24,206 nt of DNA from DATKXO01 sp035528995 (GTDB lineage: Bacteria; Planctomycetota; Phycisphaerae; UBA1845): assembly GCA_035528995.1 (NCBI GenBank), contig DATKXO010000038.1, positions 1 to 24,206 on the forward strand. Reading direction: 5' to 3'. The notes below the pieces were generated by a model that worked only from the letters and a program-made list of their open reading frames with translations, was not told the DNA's origin and searched no databases. This document shows positions 13,596 through 23,103 of the stretch, one piece after another. A program made the translations under genes and the position numbers. Every line of letters begins with the position of its first letter. The stretch's first letter is position 1.

Positions 13596-16500
13596 CTATG
13601 GTGGGTTGTGTGGTTCCGCCGTCGGCGTCCGGGGTCTGGAGAGCAACGTTCTGGCGGCGCCCTCGATGCTGCGTAGCGGGCGGGCGGTGACAGTGGGTTC
13701 GGCCCAGGCCCCCTTCACCCGTATCTCGATCAACTCGCGGGCGGTACCTTCAAGGAACTCGGTCAACAACGGCACGGTGAGCCGGCGATTGGGGCTTACG
13801 GCCACCAGCCGCAGGTCCAACGCGGTGGGGTCCCGCTCGATCCGCCCGCCGCCGATCAAGGCCAGAGTCGGGTCCTGGATCAGGACGTCGTGCAGCTCGA
13901 TGTTTCGCCCAAGGAGGAAGAACTCGGCCGTGGCTGTCTGTTGCGCCGATCGCGCCGGCCCGAGTTGATCCACTGCATCGAGAATGGACAGCATCAGCGG
14001 GAGTCGGAACAAGCGGGCATCCTCGATACGGACGCGCCCGCCGCCGCGGGTTCGAGCGGGCTCGCCGATCGCGCCGGTCAGGTAGAGGTGTGCGTCGGTG
14101 CGGCCGGATGGGGCGGTGGTAGGGGCCTGTGCTGAGCGACTTGCCATCGCGGACGCCGAGGCCGAATGATCCTGATCGTCGCCAGGGCTACCCGCATCAG
14201 CTTGGCCGGGCTGGGTTCCGGCCGGTGATCGGCTTAGCGCCTCCAGGTCGAGTCCGGCGAGAGTGGCGGCACAGGAGTACTCGGCGGGCTGCGTCGCGTA
14301 GTTCACTTCGACCTCGCCGACGACCGAGCCTCCGTAGGTTTCCCCGCGCAGGTCGCCGAGAACGAACTTCCGGTTGGAGGGCAGGTTGGCAATGCGGCCG
14401 GTGAGTTGCGTGACCCGGTGATCGTTCAGGTCCAGGTGATCGAGCCGGACGGACCCGGAGACGGACAGGTCGCTGCCCGCAGACGTTCCTGAGGATGCCC
14501 CGTCGAGCAGCAGGGTACCCGACACGTTGCGTACGCGGGCGCCCAGATCGAATCCTGCTTCGTGCAGGGTCAGGGCTCCCGCGAAATCCCATTCGGTCGG
14601 CCCGCCGGAAACCGGACGGCGGATGCCAAGATGGTGCAAAGCCAAGTCGAAGCGCCCCGCGGGACGGAGGTTGTTCCAACTGCGGCGGAACCTCCAGGGC
14701 AGCGCCTGGCGGAGTTGTTCGTTGAAGGGCATGTCCGTGACCGACAAGTCGAGCGTTGCGCCCAAGTGGTCGGCGTCACGGGCCACTTCGCCGCTCAGTG
14801 ACAGGCCGGCCTGACCGCATCGGCCGGTCAGGTTGTCGAAGGTGGCGCGGTCAGCGTCCAAGGTGAGCGTCCCGCGGACGTCGCTGATGGCCAGTGGAAA
14901 AGCGTCGTGGTGCAGGTCAACGCCGCGGGCGGTCAGGGTGGTCCGCTGGTGGCCGCCTCGGTCTCCGCCGGCGGTCCATTCGGCGACGGTGACGCTGTCG
15001 AACGGGCCGGCGAGCGTGAGTTGTTCTAATGCGGGCCGGATCGTCTCGGGCAGCGCCTGTCGCAGCGCCGCGTCGAGAACGAGGTTGTTGCAGGCGACGG
15101 TCAGGCGGCCGTCGGGCGTCTGGGGACCGACGTCGAGGGAACCCTCCGCCAAGATCTGCGTGGGCCCGTGGTGTCCGGTTATACCGTTCAGCGTTATTCG
15201 GTCCGGTTGCAGTCGAATCCGCCCGGTGACGTCCTCGACGGGGATGGGCAGATGGTGATAGGCCAGGTCGGCCGCGTTCAGGGAGGCCACCAGGTCGTAG
15301 ACGAGTGGGCCCCGGGCACGATCCAACGTCAGCGCGCCCGCCAGATCGAACGTGCCACGCGGATCGAACTGGGTCACCAGGGCGGCGGCGCTCCCGGGCA
15401 GGGCGCCTTTGAGTCGATCATCGAAGGCGATGTCGGCGGCCTCCAGCCGCAGGTCCAGGGCCTCAGTGCCGCGGTCGTCGAACCGGGCTGACCCGTTGAC
15501 GGCGACGCGCCCCCGGCCGCTGTAGCCGGTCAGGTCGGCCACGCTCAAGACGTCGTGCTCGACTCGCAGAGTGCCGACGACCCGCTCGAACGGATAGGGG
15601 AAGCCCGTGAACTGGGCGGTCACCTCGTTCAGCCGGGCGTCAACGATGGTGTCCCAGGGCTCGCCCCTTTCCGGCGTGCCCTCGCTACGGGTCAGTCGGA
15701 CGTCGATGTCGGTCGAGCCCATCGGATCGAACAGGTCCCAGATCTGCCGGTAGCGCGGGCTGAGCGCGTCGTGCAGCGGGCGGTCTGTGGGAATGTTCCG
15801 CCCGGTGATGTTGAGGTCGGTGGCGGCGAACCAACGAGGGCGGCTGAGGGTGCCGTTGACCGTAATCCGGCCGGCAGCATGGCTGCCGGTCAGGTCTTTC
15901 AGGAGAACTCCGTCAGGCCCGTATTCGACCGAGCCGCTGAGGTCGCGAACGCGGTAGGGAAACCGCCGGTAGGACGCGTCGCAGTCCAGGCCCTCGAGCG
16001 TCAGATGGCGCAGCTCGATCGCCGCGTCGGCCCCGGGTTGCCTGGCAACGGACATTTGCAGGTTCACCAGGCCATGGGGGTCGAAATCGTTATAGAAATG
16101 GCGTACCGGGCGCCAACGGTTTACGAAGGCCGCTTGTTGCGGGGCAGTGGGGTCGTCTCTGCGGGGCAGTTCGAGGCGCTCGACGGACACCTTCAGATCG
16201 AACCCGACGTCGGCGAGGCTGAAGGGTTCGGTTGGGCCGCGGAACAGTTGGGCCCGCAGTGTGCAGGCGCTGCCGCGGAAGCGTGCCGATAGAACCGCCG
16301 TGGCCGCGTCGGCCGTGACGTCCAGGCGGCCGTGGACACCGGTGAAACGCAGGTAGCGCTTGTCCGCCGGCAGGGATCGATCGGCGTCGTCGAGAGGCAC
16401 GGCCAATGTCGCGTTGCGCAGTTCGATAGTCGCTTTGGGGTGGTCGGACGTTGGAGCATCGGCGACGGTCTGGGAGCGGCCTGTCGGGGAGGAAACGGGC

Positions 16501-17438
16501 GCGTCGACGTCGGAGTCCGGTGCCGCGGCGTCGCCGACGGATTCGGCGGTTCCGGCCGAAAGGTGGAAGTCCCGAATCCGCAACTCGCCGGTCAGCCCGA
16601 GCAGGTCGCACCACTGTTGGACGCCGGGGATGCCGGCGTCGGCGGCCAAGGCCACTCCCTCGACTCGAAGCCAGGGGAGGCCACCGTCGATGTCGGTGAC
16701 CGTGCCGGTCCGTGGATTCAGCCGGAAGCGCCCCTGGGACCGTGTCGCGCCTCCTCCGGCCCAAGCCATTTCGTATATGCCGTGCCGGCCTGTTGTGGTG
16801 GCCAGGACATTCAGCGTCAGCTCCTCGATGGTCTCGAGTTCGTCCTGGTTGCGGCGGGTGATTCGGATTTTCGATTCGCGCAACCGGACGGTCGGAAGGG
16901 GGCCCATGGCGGGCGCAGAGCCGCGCCGAGGTTCGCGAAGAAGGCGCCAGAAGTCTTGCGCGTCAGTCTGGTTGTCGCGGTGAACGGTCAACGTGGGGGC
17001 CGTGGCGACGATCTCCTCGACCTCCAGCCGCCCCATCAGCGCGGGCGCGAGCCGGTATCGCAGACGGATGGAGGGGCAGGTAAACAGGGGGGGCGGCCGG
17101 CTGGTGTCCGAGGCTTCGGTGGCCGGTCGGCCGTTGCCGTCGGGGGCTTGAGCCTGCCGCCCGTTGCCCGGATCGATCGGCTTGGCGATGGACACGCCGG
17201 ACAGACGGACACCGTCGAAGAGCGAGAACTCGGCCGATTGGACGGATACCGTTCCCCGGACCAGGCTCTGGAGGTAGTCGAGAGCCGCCAGGCGCACGCG
17301 TTCGGGGTCGGTGAAATGGCGATAGACGAAGATGCCGCTGACCAGTCCCAGTAGACCCAGGAGGCCCATGATCCGGCGCAGGCGGCTGTGATGGGCGTGC
17401 CGCCGCGTGCGTGGCGGCAAGACCCGGCGGGCGGTCAT
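13596..17438 (-). CDS. AsmA/YhdP-like envelope protein with internal beta-groove repeats
   Basis: The protein has 1280 residues with one N-terminal membrane helix (about 23-39) and a very large periplasmic region. It resembles the AsmA-like group (YhdP about the same length, TamB), proteins implicated in moving phospholipid across the periplasm. The C-terminal ~250 residues carry the AsmA-like pattern: LYLTGAIGEP, GGGRVRIEDARLF, LPLMLSILDAVDQLG, a strand-rich segment, and the final VKGAWAEPTVTARPL. At least four repeats of about 117 residues are visible between about 480 and 970, each reading roughly FPxxxxDVxGxLxL...LTGxxGxxxVxVxGS. The ATG at 17438 overlaps the stop of the upstream glycosyltransferase gene as ATGA, so the long open extension upstream is not used. 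Function by family; substrate unknown. Confidence 0.8.
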   Translation of the reverse strand: MTARRVLPPRTRRHAHHSRLRRIMGLLGLLGLVSGIFVYRHFTDPERVRLAALDYLQSLVRGTVSVQSAEFSLFDGVRLSGVSIAKPIDPGNGRQAQAPDGNGRPATEASDTSRPPPLFTCPSIRLRYRLAPALMGRLEVEEIVATAPTLTVHRDNQTDAQDFWRLLREPRRGSAPAMGPLPTVRLRESKIRITRRNQDELETIEELTLNVLATTTGRHGIYEMAWAGGGATRSQGRFRLNPRTGTVTDIDGGLPWLRVEGVALAADAGIPGVQQWCDLLGLTGELRIRDFHLSAGTAESVGDAAAPDSDVDAPVSSPTGRSQTVADAPTSDHPKATIELRNATLAVPLDDADRSLPADKRYLRFTGVHGRLDVTADAATAVLSARFRGSACTLRAQLFRGPTEPFSLADVGFDLKVSVERLELPRRDDPTAPQQAAFVNRWRPVRHFYNDFDPHGLVNLQMSVARQPGADAAIELRHLTLEGLDCDASYRRFPYRVRDLSGSVEYGPDGVLLKDLTGSHAAGRITVNGTLSRPRWFAATDLNITGRNIPTDRPLHDALSPRYRQIWDLFDPMGSTDIDVRLTRSEGTPERGEPWDTIVDARLNEVTAQFTGFPYPFERVVGTLRVEHDVLSVADLTGYSGRGRVAVNGSARFDDRGTEALDLRLEAADIAFDDRLKGALPGSAAALVTQFDPRGTFDLAGALTLDRARGPLVYDLVASLNAADLAYHHLPIPVEDVTGRIRLQPDRITLNGITGHHGPTQILAEGSLDVGPQTPDGRLTVACNNLVLDAALRQALPETIRPALEQLTLAGPFDSVTVAEWTAGGDRGGHQRTTLTARGVDLHHDAFPLAISDVRGTLTLDADRATFDNLTGRCGQAGLSLSGEVARDADHLGATLDLSVTDMPFNEQLRQALPWRFRRSWNNLRPAGRFDLALHHLGIRRPVSGGPTEWDFAGALTLHEAGFDLGARVRNVSGTLLLDGASSGTSAGSDLSVSGSVRLDHLDLNDHRVTQLTGRIANLPSNRKFVLGDLRGETYGGSVVGEVEVNYATQPAEYSCAATLAGLDLEALSRSPAGTQPGQADAGSPGDDQDHSASASAMASRSAQAPTTAPSGRTDAHLYLTGAIGEPARTRGGGRVRIEDARLFRLPLMLSILDAVDQLGPARSAQQTATAEFFLLGRNIELHDVLIQDPTLALIGGGRIERDPTALDLRLVAVSPNRRLTVPLLTEFLEGTARELIEIRVKGAWAEPTVTARPLRSIEGAARTLLSRPRTPTAEPHNPP

Positions 17439-18757
17439 CGGCTTGCCTCCGGCATCGGGCTGGTCAGGCGCCGCCACAGGGTGACTGCCGCGAGCGCCGC
17501 CAGTACGGCCAGCGTCGGGACGGCACCGGCGCGATAACGCACGCTGCCGACGAACACGCTGTGCAGCGCGGAAAGATACAGGGCAGGCAGTAGCAGGCCG
17601 ATCCAGGTGCCCGGCTGTTTGCGCAGAATCACCAGCCCGGCGATCGCCAGGGCGAGGAACGGAACCGACCACGCGGCGAAGATCAGCCTGATGGAGCGGG
17701 ACCTCAACTCTTCGGCGTGCAGCACCGGGCTCCAGGTTCGGGCCAGCTTGATCCCGGCCAGCCGGATGATCCGTAGCGGGTCCTGCCGGATCGCACGGAA
17801 GGACTCGTCGAGGAAGTACTGGTTCCAGGCCAACTCGTCGAGCCCGGCGACGGCCGGCATGTTCTTGATGCGGCCGAGGTCGCTGGCCCCGGTGGCCTGG
17901 GGACCGACGCCGTCATAGAGGGATATACCGGCTCGATGGGTGAGCCAGCACCAGTGGCCCGTGACACGATGGTTTCGCGCTGCCCAGGGGACGAGCGAAG
18001 CGACGACCATGGCGGCGACGATCGCGCCTCCGACCCATCCCCTCCGGTCGAAGCCACGGCGCACCAGCAGGAACAGCGACCAGACGGCAACGAGACCGAC
18101 GGCGGACGGGCGGACGTAGACGATCAGGGAGCAGAGGGCTCCGACCGCGATCCAGCGTCCGGTTGCGCCGGGTTCGCCTCGGCGCTGGAGGGGCCACCCG
18201 ACCCACCACAGTGCGGCTATCGCGGCCACGTAGGGCGTTTCGGTTAGCAGCAGCGAAGACAGCCCGACGCACGACGGGTCGAGTGCCACCAGCAGACCAG
18301 CGACGAGTCCGACGGCAGACCCGGCGATCCTGGCACCGAGCAGGGCAGCGAACACGGCCGCGGCTGCTCCGATGAGCCACTGACACACTCTGGCACCGAT
18401 CACCCCGGCGTCTGAACCTGCAAACAAGGACAACAGGGCCGGATACAGGGGCATGCGCGTCGCATGGAAGCCCAGCTCATCGGTCAACGGTTCGCCCTGC
18501 CACAGTGATCGGGCCATCAGCCAGTACTGTTGCTCGTCGGGGAATGTCAGTGCGGTGGCGTCGCCCGTTCGCCACATCTGCAAACTACCATAGGCAGCGC
18601 GCAGGAACAGGGCCACAAGAAAGACCAGCAACAGGCGGGAGGGCGCAAAGCGATCGCTTGGGGGGGGATGGCCGCCGCCGACGCGGGGAGCGAGCCCCCG
18701 GCCGTCGTCGGTCGCTCGGTGGCATGGCGTCAGGCAATCGGCCGGCCTCGGGATCAC
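17435..18757 (-). CDS. GT-C family (GT39/PMT-like) membrane glycosyltransferase
   Basis: This 440-residue polytopic membrane protein has about ten hydrophobic segments. The first (residues 41-55) is followed by a loop containing FPDEQQYW (72-79), whose acidic pair fits the catalytic loop of GT-C enzymes that use polyprenyl-phosphate sugars (ArnT/PMT type). The end has SVRYRAGAVPTLAVLAA, typical of the family's last helix. The likely start is the GTG at 18757, whose GTGA overlaps the TilS stop; an ATG at 18868 would put 37 implausible basic residues inside tilS. It would transfer a sugar to a lipid or protein at the periplasmic face; donor and acceptor cannot be told. It lies between tilS and the AsmA-like gene and is translationally coupled to both. 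Confidence 0.8.
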   Translation of the reverse strand: MIPRPADCLTPCHRATDDGRGLAPRVGGGHPPPSDRFAPSRLLLVFLVALFLRAAYGSLQMWRTGDATALTFPDEQQYWLMARSLWQGEPLTDELGFHATRMPLYPALLSLFAGSDAGVIGARVCQWLIGAAAAVFAALLGARIAGSAVGLVAGLLVALDPSCVGLSSLLLTETPYVAAIAALWWVGWPLQRRGEPGATGRWIAVGALCSLIVYVRPSAVGLVAVWSLFLLVRRGFDRRGWVGGAIVAAMVVASLVPWAARNHRVTGHWCWLTHRAGISLYDGVGPQATGASDLGRIKNMPAVAGLDELAWNQYFLDESFRAIRQDPLRIIRLAGIKLARTWSPVLHAEELRSRSIRLIFAAWSVPFLALAIAGLVILRKQPGTWIGLLLPALYLSALHSVFVGSVRYRAGAVPTLAVLAALAAVTLWRRLTSPMPEASR

Positions 18758-20250
18758 GGCGTCACCGGGCGGGCCTGGATCTGCAGCCCCTTGCGGCTTT
18801 GGGCGGTGAGCTTGACCCGCTCGTCGATGCGATGGCCGATGACCCAGATCGGCCCGAGTTGGTCGCACAGAATGGCCACGCGGCTCCGGGCTTCGGGGTC
18901 GACCTTGGCGTCGGTGAGGAACTCAGACACTTTTTTGGAACCCGGGGCGCCGAGCGGCCAGAAGCGATCCCCGGCCGAGCGTGTCCGTACCACCAACGGC
19001 GGGCGCACACAGTCGAAATCGACCCATTCCTCGAACCCTTCGGCGGTGGGCGCCTTGGCGCGGGGTGGAGTCTGCTGGGAAACGTGCTGGCGATGCAGCG
19101 ACTGGGGCAGGGCCTTGGGGTCGATGGACTGGATGGAACAGGTGATTTCCATGCATCGGATGGGAAGCAAGGTCCGGCCGGGCACGTGGACGGCGATTTC
19201 GGCGGCGATGGTCTCCCTGGGTTGGTCGGTGGGCATGGAGAAAGTCAGGCGGTCGTAGCGTTTGGAGACGGTCATACCGCCGGGGAGATGGGTCTCCTTG
19301 CCACTGGCCGGGTCGCCCAGCAGGTCCAGGACGGCCACCATCTGGGCGAATCCGAGGTCCTGCTCGCCGATCTGAAAGGAGGTGACGGCCAGGCGGATCA
19401 GCTCCGCCTGAACGATGCGCGACTTTTTCTTCAGAGCGGCCGCGTTGAGGGTGAGTTCCTGATCGGTGCGGGCGATGACCAGGGTGGCGAACGTGCGGTG
19501 CATGGTCCGGCGGAAGTGGTCTTCAAGCCAGCGGGCCTGTTCTCCCAGGCGCAAGAGGGCCTCTCGGACCTGGGGGTTGACCTCGCTTTCCAACAGGGGC
19601 AACACGACGTTCCGGATTCGGTTGCGCATGGCGCCGAGTTCCTGGTTGGTCCGGTCCTCGCGGCAGGGGATGCCGCGTTCGCCGAGGTAGGCCAGCAGCG
19701 ACCGTCGGTCGTGTCGCAACAGGGGTCGGACCAGGCGGATGTCGCCGCCCTCGTGCAGCAGGCGCACGCGGGGAATGCCAGCCAAGCCGCGCAGGCCGGT
19801 GCCGCGCGTTATGCGGTGCAGTATGGTCTCGGCGTCGTCATCGCGATGGTGCCCGACGGCCGCGGTCCGGGCGCCGATCTTCAGGCAGACGCGCTCCAGG
19901 AATTTGTAGCGCTCTCGCCGGGCTACCTCCTCGACGGAGCCTTCGCCTTCACCGGCCATCGCGCCCACGTCCAGTCGTTCGATCGTACAGGGCAGCCCAT
20001 GGTTGTCCGCGGCGGCCTGCACGAAGGCGGCGTCCTGTTCGCTGTCGGCGCCGCGGAGCAGATGGTCCAGGTGGGCGATGTGGACCGAGAGGGAGAACCC
20101 ACACTCCTTGTTCAGGTCTAACAGAGCGTGCAGCAGGGCCATCGAGTCGGGCCCGCCGGAGACTCCGACGACGAGGCTGGCGTCCTTGGGGAAGAGTCCT
20201 TCCGCGTCGATCTCTTCGGCCAGCTTCCTGATGAATCCGGCTGCGCTCAT
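18754..20250 (-). CDS. tilS: tRNA(Ile)-lysidine synthetase TilS
   Basis: The 498-residue enzyme ligates lysine to C34 of the CAU-anticodon isoleucine tRNA, so that it reads AUA. The PP-loop ATP site SGGPDS is at residues 31-36, HLDHLLRG at 60-67, and the family block GHHRDDDAETILHRITRGTGLRGLAG at 133-158 (written out only as a landmark). The C-terminal substrate-binding domain has KKVSEFLTDAKV and PIWVIGHRIDERV. Length is within the usual range for the long TilS form. The ATG at 20250 follows the lpdA stop by 34 bases, so it probably reads from the same mRNA; no strong Shine-Dalgarno is visible. Its TGA overlaps the GTG of the glycosyltransferase gene. Confidence 0.94.
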   Translation of the reverse strand: MSAAGFIRKLAEEIDAEGLFPKDASLVVGVSGGPDSMALLHALLDLNKECGFSLSVHIAHLDHLLRGADSEQDAAFVQAAADNHGLPCTIERLDVGAMAGEGEGSVEEVARRERYKFLERVCLKIGARTAAVGHHRDDDAETILHRITRGTGLRGLAGIPRVRLLHEGGDIRLVRPLLRHDRRSLLAYLGERGIPCREDRTNQELGAMRNRIRNVVLPLLESEVNPQVREALLRLGEQARWLEDHFRRTMHRTFATLVIARTDQELTLNAAALKKKSRIVQAELIRLAVTSFQIGEQDLGFAQMVAVLDLLGDPASGKETHLPGGMTVSKRYDRLTFSMPTDQPRETIAAEIAVHVPGRTLLPIRCMEITCSIQSIDPKALPQSLHRQHVSQQTPPRAKAPTAEGFEEWVDFDCVRPPLVVRTRSAGDRFWPLGAPGSKKVSEFLTDAKVDPEARSRVAILCDQLGPIWVIGHRIDERVKLTAQSRKGLQIQARPVTP

Positions 20251-20284
20251 GATCCAGTCTACGCCCGGCAGGCGCCACAGGCAG

Positions 20285-21694
20285 CTACTTGCCGGTCAGG
20301 GTGCCCAGTTCCATCATGTCGGCGACTTCGCCCATCATCTCACTGAGCGTCGGGTGCGGGTGGATGGTGGCGGCCAGATCGGTGGCGACAGCGCCCATCT
20401 CCATGGCCAACACGCCTTCGGCGATCATCTCGCCGGCGTGGAGGCCGCACATCCCGACCCCCAGGATTCGGTGTGTCTGCGGGTCGAAGAGCATCTTGGT
20501 CACGCCTTCGCTGCGCCCGATCGAGACGGCCCGCCCCGAGGCGCCCCAGGGGATCTTCTTGACAACGACCTTGGTGCCGGCCGCTTTCGCCTCGGCTTCG
20601 GTCAGCCCGCACCAGGCGATCTCCGGATCGGTGAACACCACGGCGGGGATGGCCCGGGCGTCGAAGGTGTTGTCGTGCCCGGCGATGACGTCGGCACACA
20701 CCTTGCCTTCGTGCGACGCCTTGTGGGCGAGCATCGGATTACCGACGACGTCGCCGATGGCGTAGATGCGGGGATCGTCGGTCTGGAGCCGCTGGTTCAC
20801 CTTGATGAACCCGTGCGGGTCGGTTTTCACCTGCGTTTTAGCCAGTTGGAGTCCATCGGTGTTCGGCCGGCGCCCGACCGACACCAGGACGCGATCGAAG
20901 GTGTTGCGCTGGGGGAGGTTGTCCCCCTCGAAGGCGACCTCGACGCCGCCGCCGGCCTCTTTCATCGCGGTCACCCTGGTTTTGAGGCAGACCTGGGTCA
21001 GCACGTCCTTCAGGCGTCTGGCCAGCGGTCGGACGAGGTCGGCATCCACACCGGGCAGCAGGCCCGGCATCATCTCCACGACGGTGACCTCGCTGCCCAG
21101 GGCGGCGTAGACGCTGCCGAGTTCCAGGCCGATGTACCCGCCGCCGACGACCAGCAGATGCCCGGGCACGTCCTCCAGCTTCAGGGCACCGGTTGAATCC
21201 ATCACCTGCGGGCTGTCGATCTCGATGCCCTTGAGGCGGATGGACTCGGAACCGGTGGCGATGATCGCGTGCTTGAACTTGATCCGGGCCGTCGCGCTGT
21301 CCTGGACGGCTACGTACCGGCTGTCCTCGAACCGCGCCCGCCCCCGGACGCGTTCCACGCCGAGGCGCTTGCACTGGCTGTCCAGGCCGGCGGCCAGCTT
21401 GGCGGTCACGCCCTCTTTCCACTGGCGGACCTTGTCGAGGTTCACCTTGGGTTTGCCCAGCTCGACACCGAACTGGGCGGCGTGCTCGGCCAACCCGGCC
21501 AGCTCCGCGACCCAGAGCAGGGTCTTGGACGGGATGCATCCCACGTGCAGGCAGACGCCGCCGAGGAACTCGGTGGCCTCGACGATCGTGGTCTGGACGC
21601 CCAACTGGGCGGCCCGGAACGCGGCCGTGTAGCCGCCCGGTCCGCCCCCGATCACCAGCAGGTCCGTCTCTTGTGTGAATTCGCCGACAACCAT
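20285..21694 (-). CDS. lpdA: dihydrolipoyl dehydrogenase (E3)
   Basis: This 469-residue flavoprotein reoxidises dihydrolipoamide of the E2 subunit and reduces NAD+. The FAD-binding GGGPGGYTAA is at 16-25. The redox disulfide is Cys48/Cys53 in GGVCLHVGCIPSK; most family members have GGTCLNVGC, so Val47 and His50 are mild deviations. A second dinucleotide site, VVGGGYIGLELG, lies near 183-194, with YAIGDVVG as the second FAD motif. The C-terminal catalytic pair is His447 and Glu452 in HPHPTLSE. The ATG at 21694 gives a normal N-terminus. It lies 96 bases downstream of the E2 gene in the same operon. Confidence 0.96.
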   Translation of the reverse strand: MVVGEFTQETDLLVIGGGPGGYTAAFRAAQLGVQTTIVEATEFLGGVCLHVGCIPSKTLLWVAELAGLAEHAAQFGVELGKPKVNLDKVRQWKEGVTAKLAAGLDSQCKRLGVERVRGRARFEDSRYVAVQDSATARIKFKHAIIATGSESIRLKGIEIDSPQVMDSTGALKLEDVPGHLLVVGGGYIGLELGSVYAALGSEVTVVEMMPGLLPGVDADLVRPLARRLKDVLTQVCLKTRVTAMKEAGGGVEVAFEGDNLPQRNTFDRVLVSVGRRPNTDGLQLAKTQVKTDPHGFIKVNQRLQTDDPRIYAIGDVVGNPMLAHKASHEGKVCADVIAGHDNTFDARAIPAVVFTDPEIAWCGLTEAEAKAAGTKVVVKKIPWGASGRAVSIGRSEGVTKMLFDPQTHRILGVGMCGLHAGEMIAEGVLAMEMGAVATDLAATIHPHPTLSEMMGEVADMMELGTLTGK

Positions 21695-21790
21695 GTGCGT
21701 TCAACAGTCCGTGTCAAAGGGCGTGGCACCGGGCTGGCGGCGTTGTTGCGCACCGGTCGAAAACCGGCGCCACACTGATCTTGCCAAGCG

Positions 21791-23071
21791 TTACAACAGC
21801 AAACGGGCCGGGTTCTCCAGATAGCCGATCACCTCGCGCACGAATCTTGCGGCCGCTGCTCCGTCGGTGACCCGGTGGTCGAAGGACAGGCTCAAGGGCA
21901 GGATCCGCCGCGGCTCGATCCGTCCGTCGATCACGACGGGCTCCAAGCGCGAACGCCCGGTGCCCAGGATGGCCACCTCCGGGTAGTTGATGATGGGCGT
22001 CGAGTAGCGCCCGCCGAGTGCTCCGACATTGGTGATGGTGAACGTTCCACCGCGCAGGTCCTCGATGGCGAACTGGGTCAAGCGGACCTTGTCCGCCAAC
22101 GCCATGGCCGCCTCGGCGACCTGGCGAACGTTCATTTGATCGACGTCGCGAATCACCGGCACGATTAAGCCGCGCTCGGTATCGACGGCCACGCCGATGC
22201 TGATGTATTCCTTGTAGATGATCTCGCCGGCCTCGGGGTCGAAGCTTGCGTTCAGTTCGGGGAACCGCTTGAGGGACTGCGCGACCGCCTTGATAACGAA
22301 GGGCATGAGGGTGAGCTTCAGGTCGGGCCGGTTGGGGTCGGCGAAGCCGCGTCGCAGGTGGTCCAACTCGGTGATATCCGCGTCGTCGCAGTGGGTGACG
22401 TGCGGGATGGTGTAGACGGACCGGGCCATCTGGGTGGCGATGGTCTTGCGGATCTGGGTGAGCGGGGCGCGGCGGACGGGACCCCACTTGTCGGAATCCT
22501 GCACGCCGGGCAGGACGGCCGGCAGGGGCATCGGCTCGTCCGGCGGCGCCTCGGCCGGCGTGGCCGGCGGCTTGGGGGCCTCGCCCCGGGCGGCGTTCTC
22601 GACGTCTTCGCGCAGGACGCGGCGCCCGGGTCCCGTGCCGCGCACGGTGCGCAGGTCCACGCCCAACTGGCGGGCGAGCTTGCGTACGGCCGGTGCGGCC
22701 GGAACGGGCTTGGTGTCTTCGGTTCTGGGCCGGGCAGGGTGCTCCGGCGGGGCGGCTGCTGTGGGCGCCGTAGTGGGCGCCGCCGGCGCGCCGGCCGGGG
22801 TGGGCTCCGCCTTTCCTGCTACCGCGGGAGCACCGGCATCGGCAAAGCTGACCATCACTTGGCCGACCTGCACCGTCTGGCCCTCTTCCACATGCACGTT
22901 TTCGACTAGCCCGGCGAAGGGCGAGGGGATCTCGACGGCAGCCTTGTCCGTCTCGACCTCCATCAAGGCCTGGTCCTCGGCCACCTCGTCGCCGGGTGTC
23001 ACCAGGAGGCGGACGATCTGCGCCTCGCTGATGCCCTCTCCCAGATCAGGCAGCATGAATTTCCGGGCCAT
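21791..23071 (-). CDS. 2-oxoacid dehydrogenase E2 (dihydrolipoamide acyltransferase)
   Basis: The 426-residue core acyltransferase has one N-terminal lipoyl domain (about 1-78) with lipoyl-lysine Lys43 in ETDKAAVEIPSPFAG. An Ala/Pro-rich linker (about 79-125) leads to a peripheral-subunit-binding domain (about 127-160: VRKLARQLGVDLRTVRGTG). A second Pro-rich linker precedes the catalytic domain (about 190-426), whose HRVTDG motif gives His399 and Asp403. GGAGGT lies 9 bases upstream of the ATG at 23071. It forms the core of the complex with the E1-alpha and E1-beta genes upstream and lpdA downstream. Pyruvate or branched-chain 2-oxoacids are both possible substrates; sequence reading alone does not settle which. 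Confidence 0.94.
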   Translation of the reverse strand: MARKFMLPDLGEGISEAQIVRLLVTPGDEVAEDQALMEVETDKAAVEIPSPFAGLVENVHVEEGQTVQVGQVMVSFADAGAPAVAGKAEPTPAGAPAAPTTAPTAAAPPEHPARPRTEDTKPVPAAPAVRKLARQLGVDLRTVRGTGPGRRVLREDVENAARGEAPKPPATPAEAPPDEPMPLPAVLPGVQDSDKWGPVRRAPLTQIRKTIATQMARSVYTIPHVTHCDDADITELDHLRRGFADPNRPDLKLTLMPFVIKAVAQSLKRFPELNASFDPEAGEIIYKEYISIGVAVDTERGLIVPVIRDVDQMNVRQVAEAAMALADKVRLTQFAIEDLRGGTFTITNVGALGGRYSTPIINYPEVAILGTGRSRLEPVVIDGRIEPRRILPLSLSFDHRVTDGAAAARFVREVIGYLENPARLLL

Positions 23072-23103
23072 CGGTCTTGGGACCTCCCAGGTACAGCCGC
23101 GAG

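Noticed and set aside
18505..20121. 538-residue open frame on the + strand
   Set aside because: It is antisense to tilS, whose PP-loop and family motifs are unmistakable; the frame reads as low-complexity Gly/Gln/Asp sequence.
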